In this document: piece by piece, positions 1 to 5,825 of the stretch | Numbering within the stretch: position 1 is the stretch's first letter | Layout: every line of letters begins with the position of its first letter | Source: Thiotrichaceae bacterium | Lineage (GTDB): Bacteria; Pseudomonadota; Gammaproteobacteria; Thiotrichales; Thiotrichaceae | Direction: 5' to 3' | Assembly (NCBI GenBank): GCA_024762625.1 | Contig: JANTHA010000100.1 | Span: forward strand, 1 to 7,745 | DNA length: 7,745 nucleotides | The notes under the pieces: model-generated | What the model was told of the DNA's origin: nothing | What the model saw: the letters and a program-made list of their open reading frames with translations, nothing else | The model's database searches: none | Program-made: the position numbers and the translations under genes

Positions 1-1396
1 TTTTATCTCGCCATTGCGGGTCTTTTAAGCGCCCGGAAAAACATCTTTCGATGACGCTGATCATGGCGTCAACTGCAGTTGAAGCACCCGGCGATGCGCC
101 TAGCAGGGCCGCCATAGAACCATCAGCCGCAGTGACCACTTCGGTTCCAAAAACCAGCTTTCCTCCGCATTGATTATATTTTTTTATTATCTGGACGCGT
201 TGCCCGGCGTTGTGCAGTTTCCAGTCTTTCTCATTGGCGAGCGGATAATATTCCCGCAACATGCGCATGCGGGATTGATGTGTTTGCAGGCTCTGCCTGA
301 TCAGGTAGCGAATCAGGGGCCAACTGTCGCGGCTAATGGCCAGCATGGGTAAGATATTGTCGGTTTTGATTGATTTTATAAGATCAAAAGGCGAACCCTG
401 TTTCAGAAAACGGCTCGTGAATCCGGCGTAGGGACCAAACAAAAGGACTTTCTCTTCATTGATATGTCGCGCGTCAAGATGTGGAACCGACATGGGCGGT
501 GCGCCTTGAGGCGCTTTTCCATAGACCTTGGCCTCATGTTGCGCCACGATTTGCGGATTTGAACAAAGCAGAAACTGACCGCTGACAGGAAAACCGCCAT
601 AACCCCTAGTCTCGGGGATGGCTGATTTTTGTAAAAGCGGCAAAGCGCCTCCGCCTGCGCCAATAAATAAAAAGCGGGTCTTGATGACTCTTTTGTCGCC
701 CGTTCGGGTGTTTTCAAGGTGAACCAGCCAACCATGCTGTTCGTGTTTTTGCAGATCGGTGACGCGCTCTTTAAGACATAATTCGAAGTTTTGTTGTTTT
801 TCAAGATGTCCAAGCATGTGTCTGCAGAGTGCGCCGAAATTGATGTCTGCTCCATACTTATAGCGCGTTGCCGCCACTGCTTCTGTTTTGTCCCGACCTT
901 GCATCGCCAGGGGGATCCATTGTGTGATTTGTTCGGGATCATCACTAAACTCGAGATTTGAAAATTGATGGTGTTTTTGTAATGTTTCAAAACGATGACG
1001 CAGAAAAGAAATGTTTTTTTCACCCCAGACAAAGCTGAGATGAGGTGTTGGTCGAATAAAGCTCGCAGTGTCTTGAAGCAGTTTATTTTCTACAAGAAAT
1101 GACCAGAACTGTAGGCTGATTTCAAAAGATTCATTGATTTGTAGCGCTTTCTGAATGCTGATTTCACCTTGTGGATTTTCAGGCGTGTAATTTAATTCGC
1201 ACCAGGCGGCATGACCTGTACCGGCGTTGTTCCAGGCGTTGCTACTTTCGACGGCGACCTCATCACGTTGTTCCGCCAGGATCATGCTGAGTGAAGGGTC
1301 AAGTTGTTTGAGCAACATGCCCAGCGTAGAACTCATGATGCCAGCGCCGACGAGCAATACATCTACGCTGGTTACTGCTGGCTGGTTCGTTGTCAT
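1..1396 (-). CDS. mqo: Malate:quinone oxidoreductase, partial (C-terminus beyond left edge)
   Basis: FAD-dependent peripheral membrane enzyme that oxidises malate to oxaloacetate and passes electrons to quinone, an alternative to NAD-dependent malate dehydrogenase in the TCA cycle. Reading leftward from ATG 1396-1394, the frame stays open for 465 codons to the window edge. The N-terminus has the FAD-binding dinucleotide motif VDVLLVGAGIMSSTLG (about residues 11-26), then the Mqo signature NAWNNAGTGHAAWCELNYTP (about 60-79), and later GYGGFPVSGQFLL, LLFGPYAGF and SMAALLGASPGASTA near the left edge. The family is usually 490-550 residues, so only the last few tens of residues are missing. It lies 40 bp downstream of apt on the same strand, so co-transcription is possible. 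No clear Shine-Dalgarno precedes the ATG; a 15-bp palindrome sits there instead. The family call is very secure. The start is slightly less so because the ribosome site is poor. Confidence 0.95.
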   Translation of the reverse strand, partial: MTTNQPAVTSVDVLLVGAGIMSSTLGMLLKQLDPSLSMILAEQRDEVAVESSNAWNNAGTGHAAWCELNYTPENPQGEISIQKALQINESFEISLQFWSFLVENKLLQDTASFIRPTPHLSFVWGEKNISFLRHRFETLQKHHQFSNLEFSDDPEQITQWIPLAMQGRDKTEAVAATRYKYGADINFGALCRHMLGHLEKQQNFELCLKERVTDLQKHEQHGWLVHLENTRTGDKRVIKTRFLFIGAGGGALPLLQKSAIPETRGYGGFPVSGQFLLCSNPQIVAQHEAKVYGKAPQGAPPMSVPHLDARHINEEKVLLFGPYAGFTSRFLKQGSPFDLIKSIKTDNILPMLAISRDSWPLIRYLIRQSLQTHQSRMRMLREYYPLANEKDWKLHNAGQRVQIIKKYNQCGGKLVFGTEVVTAADGSMAALLGASPGASTAVDAMISVIERCFSGRLKDPQWRDK

Positions 1397-1406
1397 GGTT
1401 GTTGGT

Positions 1407-1421
1407 TTTTAAGGCTTAAAA
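1407..1421. promoter_or_regulatory. 15-bp AT-rich palindrome just upstream of mqo
   Basis: The sequence TTTTAAG-g-CTTAAAA is a perfect 7+7 inverted repeat with a single central base. It lies 10 bp upstream of the mqo start, in the 40-bp gap between apt and mqo, where the mqo ribosome binding site would be expected. It could be an operator, or a weak A/U hairpin in the apt-mqo transcript. No regulator can be named from the sequence. Confidence 0.35.
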
Positions 1422-1436
1422 TAATTGTTCAGCGTA

Positions 1437-1973
1437 TCAATCGCCCTCAAATTCACACAGAGCGAATACCGGGCAATCCAGTTCTTCTTTCAATTTACGG
1501 CTGCCGCCAAGATCCGGTAAATCGACGATAAAACAGCTTTCGATAATGTCGCCATTTAACTGGCGGATCAGCTTAATTGCTGCGGCGGCGGTACCGCCTG
1601 TGGCGATCAGGTCGTCAATCAGCAAAATGCGCGCGCCGGGCTTTACGCAGTTGCTGTGCACCTCAATACTGTCTTCGCCATATTCGAGTTGATAACTTTG
1701 TGAGATGGTGTCGCCGGGCAGTTTCCCCGCCTTGCGCACCGGGATGAAACTGGCGCCAAGTTCATAGGCGACCACTGTGCCAAAAATAAATCCACGCGCC
1801 TCAATGCCCGCAACGGCGGTGATATTCTGGCGCAGGTAGCGATGTACAATGGTGTCGATCGTCATGCGCAGGGCAGTGGGTTCCTCCAGCAACGTGCTAA
1901 TGTCCCGGAACTGGATGCCGGGCTTTGGATAATCCGGTATGGTGCGGATGGCTGCTTTTATAATGTCTCGCAT
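1437..1973 (-). CDS. apt: Adenine phosphoribosyltransferase
   Basis: Cytoplasmic purine-salvage enzyme that converts adenine and PRPP to AMP and pyrophosphate. The 178 residues match the usual bacterial Apt length (about 170-185). Visible hallmarks are the N-terminal [18 protein letters not shown] (12-29), [13 protein letters not shown] (53-65), the flexible-loop region VRKAGKLPG (79-87), and the type I PRTase PRPP-binding motif [13 protein letters not shown] (116-128). The start at 1973 is supported by a good ribosome site (GTGAGG, 5 bp upstream of the ATG in transcript sense) and by alignment of the N-terminus with the family. It is first in a leftward unit with mqo 40 bp downstream, and is divergent from cobU across a 150-bp spacer. 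Nothing unusual in the protein. Confidence 0.97.
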   Translation of the reverse strand: MRDIIKAAIRTIPDYPKPGIQFRDISTLLEEPTALRMTIDTIVHRYLRQNITAVAGIEARGFIFGTVVAYELGASFIPVRKAGKLPGDTISQSYQLEYGEDSIEVHSNCVKPGARILLIDDLIATGGTAAAAIKLIRQLNGDIIESCFIVDLPDLGGSRKLKEELDCPVFALCEFEGD

Positions 1974-2123
1974 TTATGCCTCACTTGAAGTTTTTCGTAC
2001 CGTTGTTTTTGTCTGGTTATTTTCACTTGGCGATTTGAATTGAATCGCATCGACTCATGCAACGATGTATTATGATCCAGTTTACTATGTTCACCTTTTA
2101 AAATAGACTTTTTTTCAAAACTA
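1974..2123. promoter_or_regulatory. Divergent promoter region between apt and cobU
   Basis: This 150-bp AT-rich spacer must hold the promoters of both the apt-mqo and cobUTS units. TATTATGAT at 2068-2076 reads as a -10-like hexamer rightward (TATTAT or TATGAT) and leftward (CATAAT, one mismatch from TATAAT), but neither direction has a convincing -35 at 16-18 bp. A second rightward -10-like hexamer, TAAAAT, lies at 2099-2104. TTGAAT occurs twice in a row at 2035-2045. I see no B12-box-like sequence, and the spacer is too short for a typical cobalamin riboswitch plus promoter. Confidence 0.4.
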
Positions 2124-2684
2124 ATGAAGCAAAATAATAACTGTTTTATTCTGGGCGGTGCGCGTTCGGGTAAAAGCCATTATGCTGAAACACTGGCCCG
2201 TAAAGCCGAGCATGAATCAGGTTTTGAAGTGGTTTACATCGCCACGGCAAGAGCGGGGGATGAGGAGATGGCGCGCCGGATCAGGCATCATCAGAAAAAC
2301 AGGCCAGGCAATTGGAAAACGATTGAAGAACCATTAACCTTGTCCGATACATTAAAACGGCAGGCGTCGCCACAAAGGGTATTGCTGGTGGATTGTCTGA
2401 CTCTGTGGTTGATGAATTTGCTGATGCTGGAAGATGAAAACCGTTTGCATCGCGAAATTGAAGACTTACTGGCGTCTGTGAACCATTTGCCTGGTCAGAT
2501 CATCCTGGTGAGTAATGAGGTGGGGCTGGGTATCATTCCCATGGGCGAGCTGACGCGTCGTTATGTGGACGAAGCGGGTTGGCTGCATCAACAGCTTGCC
2601 AAAAAAATGGATCAGGTAATTTTGATGGTGGCGGGCTTGCCGCATCATTTAAAAGGGGAAAGAAATGGAAAAACAAATAGTTGA
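2124..2684 (+). CDS. cobU: Bifunctional adenosylcobinamide kinase / adenosylcobinamide-phosphate guanylyltransferase
   Basis: Catalyses phosphorylation of adenosylcobinamide and then GMP transfer to give adenosylcobinamide-GDP, the activated corrinoid used by CobS. The 186 residues match the CobU/CobP family. The P-loop GGARSGKS is at residues 11-18, followed by VVYIATA (36-42), DEEMARRIRHHQKNRP (46-61) with the histidine pair 55-56 where the family carries its guanylylated His, LLVDCLTLWLMNLL (87-100), and the C-terminal signature LVSNEVGLGIIP (128-139). The chosen ATG puts the P-loop at the normal distance from the N-terminus. However, the bases before it (a T run, then CAAAACTA) contain no Shine-Dalgarno, so initiation may be weak or leaderless-like. 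The gene overlaps cobT by 20 bp, indicating translational coupling. Confidence 0.96.
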   Translation: MKQNNNCFILGGARSGKSHYAETLARKAEHESGFEVVYIATARAGDEEMARRIRHHQKNRPGNWKTIEEPLTLSDTLKRQASPQRVLLVDCLTLWLMNLLMLEDENRLHREIEDLLASVNHLPGQIILVSNEVGLGIIPMGELTRRYVDEAGWLHQQLAKKMDQVILMVAGLPHHLKGERNGKTNS

Positions 2685-3738
2685 AAGGATAACTGGGTCC
2701 TGTCCTTCAAGAAATCCGGTGTTTCGCGAACAGGCGCTTGAGCGCCAATCACAACTGACCAAACCGCCGGGTTCGCTGGGGAAGCTGGAAGATATCGCGG
2801 TGCGGCTTGCGGACTTGCAGCAATCTCATCAACCTGGCCTGGATAATATCGCGATCAGTGTGTTTGCGGCAGATCATGGCGTGGCCGAGGAGGGCGTATC
2901 CGCCTTTCCACAAGAAGTAACCGGACAGATGGCGCTTAATTTTCTGAATGGCGGCGCGGCGATCAACGTTTTGGCGACACAGCTGGGCGCTTCGCTGGAA
3001 GTGATCGATGTAGGCGTATTGAATGAATTGCCCGATGCGCCGGGTCTGATCGTACAACGCGCAGGCAAGGGGACAGCCAATAGCGCCAGGGAAGCGGCGA
3101 TGACGCAGCAACAGTTACAAGTCGCATTGCAGGCGGGTTTTGATGCAGTAGAGCGCGCAATTGCACACAAGGCTGATCTGTTTATCGGCGGCGACATGGG
3201 CATCGGCAACACTACGGCGGCATCGGCGCTTTACTGCGCCTTGCTGGGACTCAGTGCGGAGCAGGCCAGCGGCGCAGGAACCGGTCTGGATCAACAAGGT
3301 ATTGCGCGTAAAGCAGAGGTGGTGGAGCGTATCTATAGTCTGCATCAGCATCAGTGCGGCGACGATGCGCTTGAATGGTTGCGTTGTGTGGGCGGTTTTG
3401 AAATCGCTGCACTTTGCAGCGCAACGATCCATGCGGCGCAAAGCGGCCTCGCGGTGCTGGTGGATGGTTTTATTAGTAGCGCCTCCGCCTTATGCGCGCT
3501 TAAAATAAATCCGGATATTTCCGACTGGCTGTTCTTTTCGCATATTTCCGCTGAGCAGGGTCACCGCAAGGCGATGCAGGAAATGAACCAGACAGGCTTG
3601 CTTGATCTTCAAATGCGTCTCGGCGAAGGAAGCGGAGCCGCGACGGCTGCGCTGCTGATGCGCGCCGCTTGCGCCCTGCATAATGACATGGCGACCTTTG
3701 CAGAAGCAGCGGTTGCAGGAAAAGATGACAAGGCGTGA
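2665..3738 (+). CDS. cobT: Nicotinate-nucleotide--dimethylbenzimidazole phosphoribosyltransferase
   Basis: Activates the lower-ligand base: 5,6-dimethylbenzimidazole plus nicotinate mononucleotide gives alpha-ribazole phosphate and nicotinate. Its product feeds CobS in the nucleotide-loop pathway. The 357 residues match the Salmonella-type CobT length (about 350). Motifs are LTKPPGSLGKLE (31-42), FAADHGVAEEGVSAFP (68-82), NFLNGGAAINVLA (92-104), GGDMGIGNTTAAS (175-187) and the catalytic-region RLGEGSGAA (318-326), in which Glu321 occupies the place of the family's catalytic glutamate. A strong ribosome site (AAGGGGA, 2653-2659) lies inside the end of cobU, 5 bp before the ATG. The cobT stop is 10 bp before the cobS start. 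No sign of truncation or frameshift. Confidence 0.97.
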   Translation: MEKQIVERITGSCPSRNPVFREQALERQSQLTKPPGSLGKLEDIAVRLADLQQSHQPGLDNIAISVFAADHGVAEEGVSAFPQEVTGQMALNFLNGGAAINVLATQLGASLEVIDVGVLNELPDAPGLIVQRAGKGTANSAREAAMTQQQLQVALQAGFDAVERAIAHKADLFIGGDMGIGNTTAASALYCALLGLSAEQASGAGTGLDQQGIARKAEVVERIYSLHQHQCGDDALEWLRCVGGFEIAALCSATIHAAQSGLAVLVDGFISSASALCALKINPDISDWLFFSHISAEQGHRKAMQEMNQTGLLDLQMRLGEGSGAATAALLMRAACALHNDMATFAEAAVAGKDDKA

Positions 3739-3748
3739 GTGAAATGAC

Positions 3749-4531
3749 ATGAGCGATTTTTTTAACCGTTGGCTGGAATATGCAAGACAACCCTTTTTTC
3801 TCGCATTGTCTTTTTTAACAAGACTGCCTGCGCCGTCCCTGGGAGTTGTTAAAGACGAAAACCAGGGGCGTTCGGTGCTGTTCTATCCTTTGATTGGCCT
3901 GATTATTGGCATTATAGGCGTCTTGCCGTTGATGCTTGTGGATCATTCCAATCCGGTATTGCCCGCTGTGATTGTGATTATCTGGATTCTGCTGTCAGGC
4001 GGCCTGCATCTGGATGGTCTGGCCGATAGCGCCGATGCCTGGCTTGGCGGTTTCAGTAAGGGTGAGCCAGATCGTGAAAAAACGCTGGCGATCATGAAAG
4101 ACTCGTCCGTGGGCGTAGCGGGCGTGGTCGCGCTTATCTGCGTCATATTGCTCAAGGTGTTTGCGGTGAGCGCATTGTTCCAGGTTTCCCATCTGGGCGG
4201 CGGGGAGGTTTTGATTGTCATACTTGCGCCGCTTATTGGTCGCGCCATGATCTTGCTGATGTTGCAATCCACTGACTATGTCCGCCAGGATGGGCTTGCC
4301 TCATCAATCATCAAGCACTTGCCGCGAGATACTGCGGGCGTCATCATTATTGTCTGTCTGTTGCTGGGCTTGTTGATATCATTTTGGGGGCTGGTATTCG
4401 TTGCCACAGGCTTCTGGCTTTTACGAAGGCTGATGATACAGCGTCTTTCCGGCTGCACCGGCGACACCCTCGGCGCCACCGTGGAAATCAGTGAAATGCT
4501 CTGGCTACTGGGCGCTTGTCTAATAATATGA
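3749..4531 (+). CDS. cobS: Adenosylcobinamide-GDP ribazoletransferase (cobalamin synthase)
   Basis: Integral inner-membrane enzyme that joins adenosylcobinamide-GDP (from CobU) to alpha-ribazole or its phosphate (from CobT), forming adenosylcobalamin or its 5'-phosphate. The 260 residues are of normal family length. The N-terminus ALSFLTRLPAP (19-29) is typical. Family motifs are SGGLHLDGLADSADAWLGG (83-101), AIMKDSSVGVAG (114-125), APLIGRAMILLM (160-171) and GCTGDTLGATVEISE (235-249). The acidic residues at 89-96 are probable metal or substrate ligands by family knowledge. Five or six hydrophobic stretches (about 45-64, 70-83, 122-142, 153-171, 196-222, 249-260) fit a multi-pass membrane protein. 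The start at 3749 has only a modest ribosome site (GTGAG near 3735-3739). It is the last gene of the operon here; no cobC follows. Confidence 0.96.
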   Translation: MSDFFNRWLEYARQPFFLALSFLTRLPAPSLGVVKDENQGRSVLFYPLIGLIIGIIGVLPLMLVDHSNPVLPAVIVIIWILLSGGLHLDGLADSADAWLGGFSKGEPDREKTLAIMKDSSVGVAGVVALICVILLKVFAVSALFQVSHLGGGEVLIVILAPLIGRAMILLMLQSTDYVRQDGLASSIIKHLPRDTAGVIIIVCLLLGLLISFWGLVFVATGFWLLRRLMIQRLSGCTGDTLGATVEISEMLWLLGACLII

Positions 4532-4534
4532 GCT

Positions 4535-4609
4535 GTCGTGGCTGGAAATCAGATGGCTTATGAATTAAAACAAACTAAACAAACCAATAGTTCATAGTGT
4601 AACCACGAC
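4535..4609. repeat. Nested inverted repeat directly after cobS
   Basis: Outer arms GTCGTGG (4535-4541) and CCACGAC (4603-4609) are perfect complements. Inner arms TATGAA (4559-4564) and TTCATA (4591-4596) are also complementary and correctly nested. The unpaired stretches between arms are unequal (17 and 6 nt), and the loop is an A-rich 26-nt segment. It begins 4 bp after the cobS stop. It could be a 3' structure of the cob transcript or a decayed small hairpin element. No terminal T-run makes it a canonical terminator. Confidence 0.35.
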
Positions 4610-4622
4610 CGACGTCCGTCGG
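4609..4622. repeat. GC-rich palindrome CCGACG-tc-CGTCGG
   Basis: Six-base perfect arms separated by two bases. It is followed by GGTGAAGAAAAAG rather than a T-run, so it is not an intrinsic terminator in the plus direction. It abuts the right arm of the nested inverted repeat that begins after cobS. Operator or structural role unknown. Confidence 0.35.
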
Positions 4623-4654
4623 GGTGAAGAAAAAGCCGGAAAATATGCTTTAAG

Positions 4655-4721
4655 CTGTCACGATTGTATTATCCCGATGTTGCTTAATTATTTCATCTGA
4701 AAACTGTCAGTAGGGTGACAG
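4655..4721. promoter_or_regulatory. CTGTCA half-sites, including a perfect dyad
   Basis: CTGTCA occurs at 4655-4660 and 4704-4709, and its complement TGACAG at 4716-4721. The last two form a perfect dyad with a 6-bp spacer. A -10-like TATTAT (4667-4672) lies between the first copy and the dyad. The arrangement resembles an operator for a dimeric regulator upstream of the Hsp20 genes. It is not the HrcA CIRCE element, and I cannot name the regulator. Confidence 0.3.
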
Positions 4722-4757
4722 AATAATAGCAAAGATTTACTCATACTACCTGCGTAA

Positions 4758-4786
4758 CTTGAAAATCAATTCGATCAACCTACTTT
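4758..4786 (+). promoter_or_regulatory. Candidate heat-shock (sigma-32-like) promoter of the Hsp20 cluster
   Basis: CTTGAAA at 4758-4764 matches the sigma-32 -35 consensus exactly. After a 14-bp spacer, CCTACTTT (4779-4786) is a partial match to the CCCCATNT -10. Spacing is within the known range. Transcription would start near 4793 and give a leader of roughly 100 nt carrying the 9-bp repeats. The -10 is imperfect, so this is a candidate only; TTGAAA with TACTTT at 16-bp spacing would be a weak sigma-70 alternative. Confidence 0.45.
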
Positions 4787-4801
4787 GATTATTACAGCGA
4801 T

Positions 4802-4846
4802 GTTATCAACGTTATCAACGTTATCAACGTTATCAAGGTTATCAAA
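4802..4846. repeat. Five tandem copies of a 9-bp unit (GTTATCAAC)
   Basis: Three exact copies of GTTATCAAC (4802-4828) are followed by GTTATCAAG and GTTATCAAA, head to tail with no spacers. Each junction of the exact copies creates the palindrome AACGTT (4808-4813, 4817-4822, 4826-4831), so neighbouring units could pair as AACGUU-AUC-AACGUU in RNA. The array ends 50 bp before the start of the first Hsp20 gene, most likely in its leader. A sixth exact copy occurs inside that gene at 4962-4970. Confidence 0.95.
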
Positions 4847-4896
4847 GCAAGGTTGGTTTCGTTTGATTAATTAACCAAATATAAAAGGAGGTAGTA

Positions 4897-5331
4897 ATGA
4901 TTTCCAACATGATGCGTTTTGGTCCTTCAATTCCAGCTTTGTTTGAAGGACTGGATGAAGTGTTATCAACTGATTATCCGGCGTTTGCGCCGGGTGCAGG
5001 TCGGTTGCGCGCCTATCCACAGGTGAATATGGGCGTTACCGAAAACAGCGTTGAAATTTATTTGTTTGCGCCGGGTATGGATCCTGCGGAGCTGGATGTT
5101 TCGCTGGAGAAGAATTTACTGAGCGTTACCGGCGAGCGCAAGCTCGAAGCGGTTGATGAGCAAGCCACGGTTCGTCGTGAACGTTTTGCGGGCAAATTCA
5201 AGCGGGTGATTACCCTGCCTGAAGACGTTGATCCGGGCAAAACCGAAGCGGTTTATCGCGATGGCGTGTTACACATTAGCGTCGCCAAGCGTGAAGAAAC
5301 CCAGCCGCGTAAAATTCAGATTAATGCGTAA
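4897..5331 (+). CDS. Small heat shock protein, Hsp20/alpha-crystallin family (first of three)
   Basis: ATP-independent holdase, expected to form cytoplasmic oligomers that bind unfolding proteins and hand them to DnaK/ClpB. It has 144 residues. A short N-terminal arm (1-40, with FGPSIPALFEGLDEVL) precedes an alpha-crystallin domain at about 41-132: VNMGVTENSVEIYLFAPGM (43-61), LLSVTGERK (74-82), the FKRVITLP strand (101-108) and the family signature YRDGVLHISV (120-129). The C-terminal tail carries an I-x-I anchor (KIQIN, Ile140/Ile142). The start has a near-perfect ribosome site AAGGAGG 5 bp upstream. It is the first gene of an apparent three-gene operon: the next gene's Shine-Dalgarno overlaps this stop codon. 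The leader suggests heat or stress control. Confidence 0.95.
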   Translation: MISNMMRFGPSIPALFEGLDEVLSTDYPAFAPGAGRLRAYPQVNMGVTENSVEIYLFAPGMDPAELDVSLEKNLLSVTGERKLEAVDEQATVRRERFAGKFKRVITLPEDVDPGKTEAVYRDGVLHISVAKREETQPRKIQINA

Positions 5332-5344
5332 GGAGGATTTTAAG

Positions 5345-5767
5345 ATGACTGACAACAAGATGACTACAACTGATCAAGCAACTGCGAGCAATGAGATGGC
5401 GCAATCTGCGGCAGCCAATGCCTTGCGCGCCCAGTCTCTGGAGCTAACGCCTGCGGCCGACATCATCGAAACCGATGACGGCGCAACCATTTATGTTGAT
5501 TTGCCGGGCGTAAATCATGACACGCTGGATATTAATGTCGACCATGATGTGCTCAGCATTAAGGGAGGCGTCAATCTGCATACGCCAAAGGATTTAAATC
5601 CAACCTATATGGATGTGCATGCAGGCTCCTATAACCGCCAGTTTACACTGAGCGCAGAACTGGATAGCAGCAAGATTGATGCAAAATTGAAAGATGGCGT
5701 CCTTAAGCTGGTTATCCCGCGTTCAGAGAAACATAAACCGCGTAAAATTGAAGTTAAAGCGGCGTAA
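5345..5767 (+). CDS. Small heat shock protein, Hsp20/alpha-crystallin family (second of three)
   Basis: Holdase chaperone of 140 residues. The frame is open farther upstream inside the previous gene, but ATG 5345 is chosen because TAAGGAGG (5329-5336, overlapping the preceding stop) sits 8 bp before it. The N-terminal arm (1-35) is polar, rich in Thr, Ala, Gln and Met, and lacks aromatic residues. The alpha-crystallin domain spans about 36-128: IIETDDGATIYVDLPGV (40-56), DVLSIKGG (68-75), YNRQFTLS (96-103) and the signature AKLKDGVLKLVIPR (113-126). The C-terminal KIEVKAA supplies an I-x-V anchor. It is clearly diverged from both neighbours, so the three are old paralogues rather than recent duplicates. 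Tight spacing indicates one transcript with the first gene. Confidence 0.95.
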   Translation: MTDNKMTTTDQATASNEMAQSAAANALRAQSLELTPAADIIETDDGATIYVDLPGVNHDTLDINVDHDVLSIKGGVNLHTPKDLNPTYMDVHAGSYNRQFTLSAELDSSKIDAKLKDGVLKLVIPRSEKHKPRKIEVKAA

Positions 5768-5825
5768 GGCGTTTTAGACGTTACACGAAAAATTGAATTA
5801 AAGAATATTAAAGAGAGGTGAGAAT

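Larger units (their letters stand above)
4532..4896. other. 365-bp non-coding region between cobS and the Hsp20 cluster
   Basis: No convincing coding sequence on either strand. From left to right it holds: a nested inverted repeat (4535-4609), a GC-rich short dyad CCGACG-tc-CGTCGG (4609-4622), CTGTCA half-sites (4655-4660, and a dyad at 4704-4721), a heat-shock-like promoter candidate (4758-4786), five 9-bp tandem repeats (4802-4846), the inverted repeat TTGGTT-N14-AACCAA (4853-4878), and a strong Shine-Dalgarno AAGGAGG (4885-4891) for the first Hsp20 gene. No hairpin with a T-tract is seen after cobS, so where cobUTS transcription ends is unclear. Confidence 0.7.

Noticed and set aside
170..352. 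60-codon plus-strand open frame near the left edge
   Set aside because: Antisense to the C-terminal part of mqo; no ribosome site and no recognisable protein.
403..1032. A 209-codon open frame on the minus strand within the mqo region
   Set aside because: It is a shifted frame of mqo. The true mqo frame is continuous through the same bases and shows all family motifs; the shifted frame resembles nothing.
1227..1531. Short plus-strand open frames over the mqo start and apt end
   Set aside because: They overlap two certain genes on the other strand and show no family features.
2749..3441. Several minus-strand open frames opposite cobT
   Set aside because: They are antisense shadows of a well-conserved gene, with no ribosome sites or recognisable motifs.
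4802..4846. 9-bp repeats as DnaA boxes or plasmid iterons (TTATCAACG against TTATCCACA)
   Set aside because: Two mismatches per unit, no spacing between units, no replication gene nearby, and the setting is a chromosomal gene leader.
5228..5344. 39-residue upstream extension of the second Hsp20 gene
   Set aside because: It lies within the first Hsp20 gene in another frame; the strong Shine-Dalgarno at 5329-5336 points to ATG 5345.
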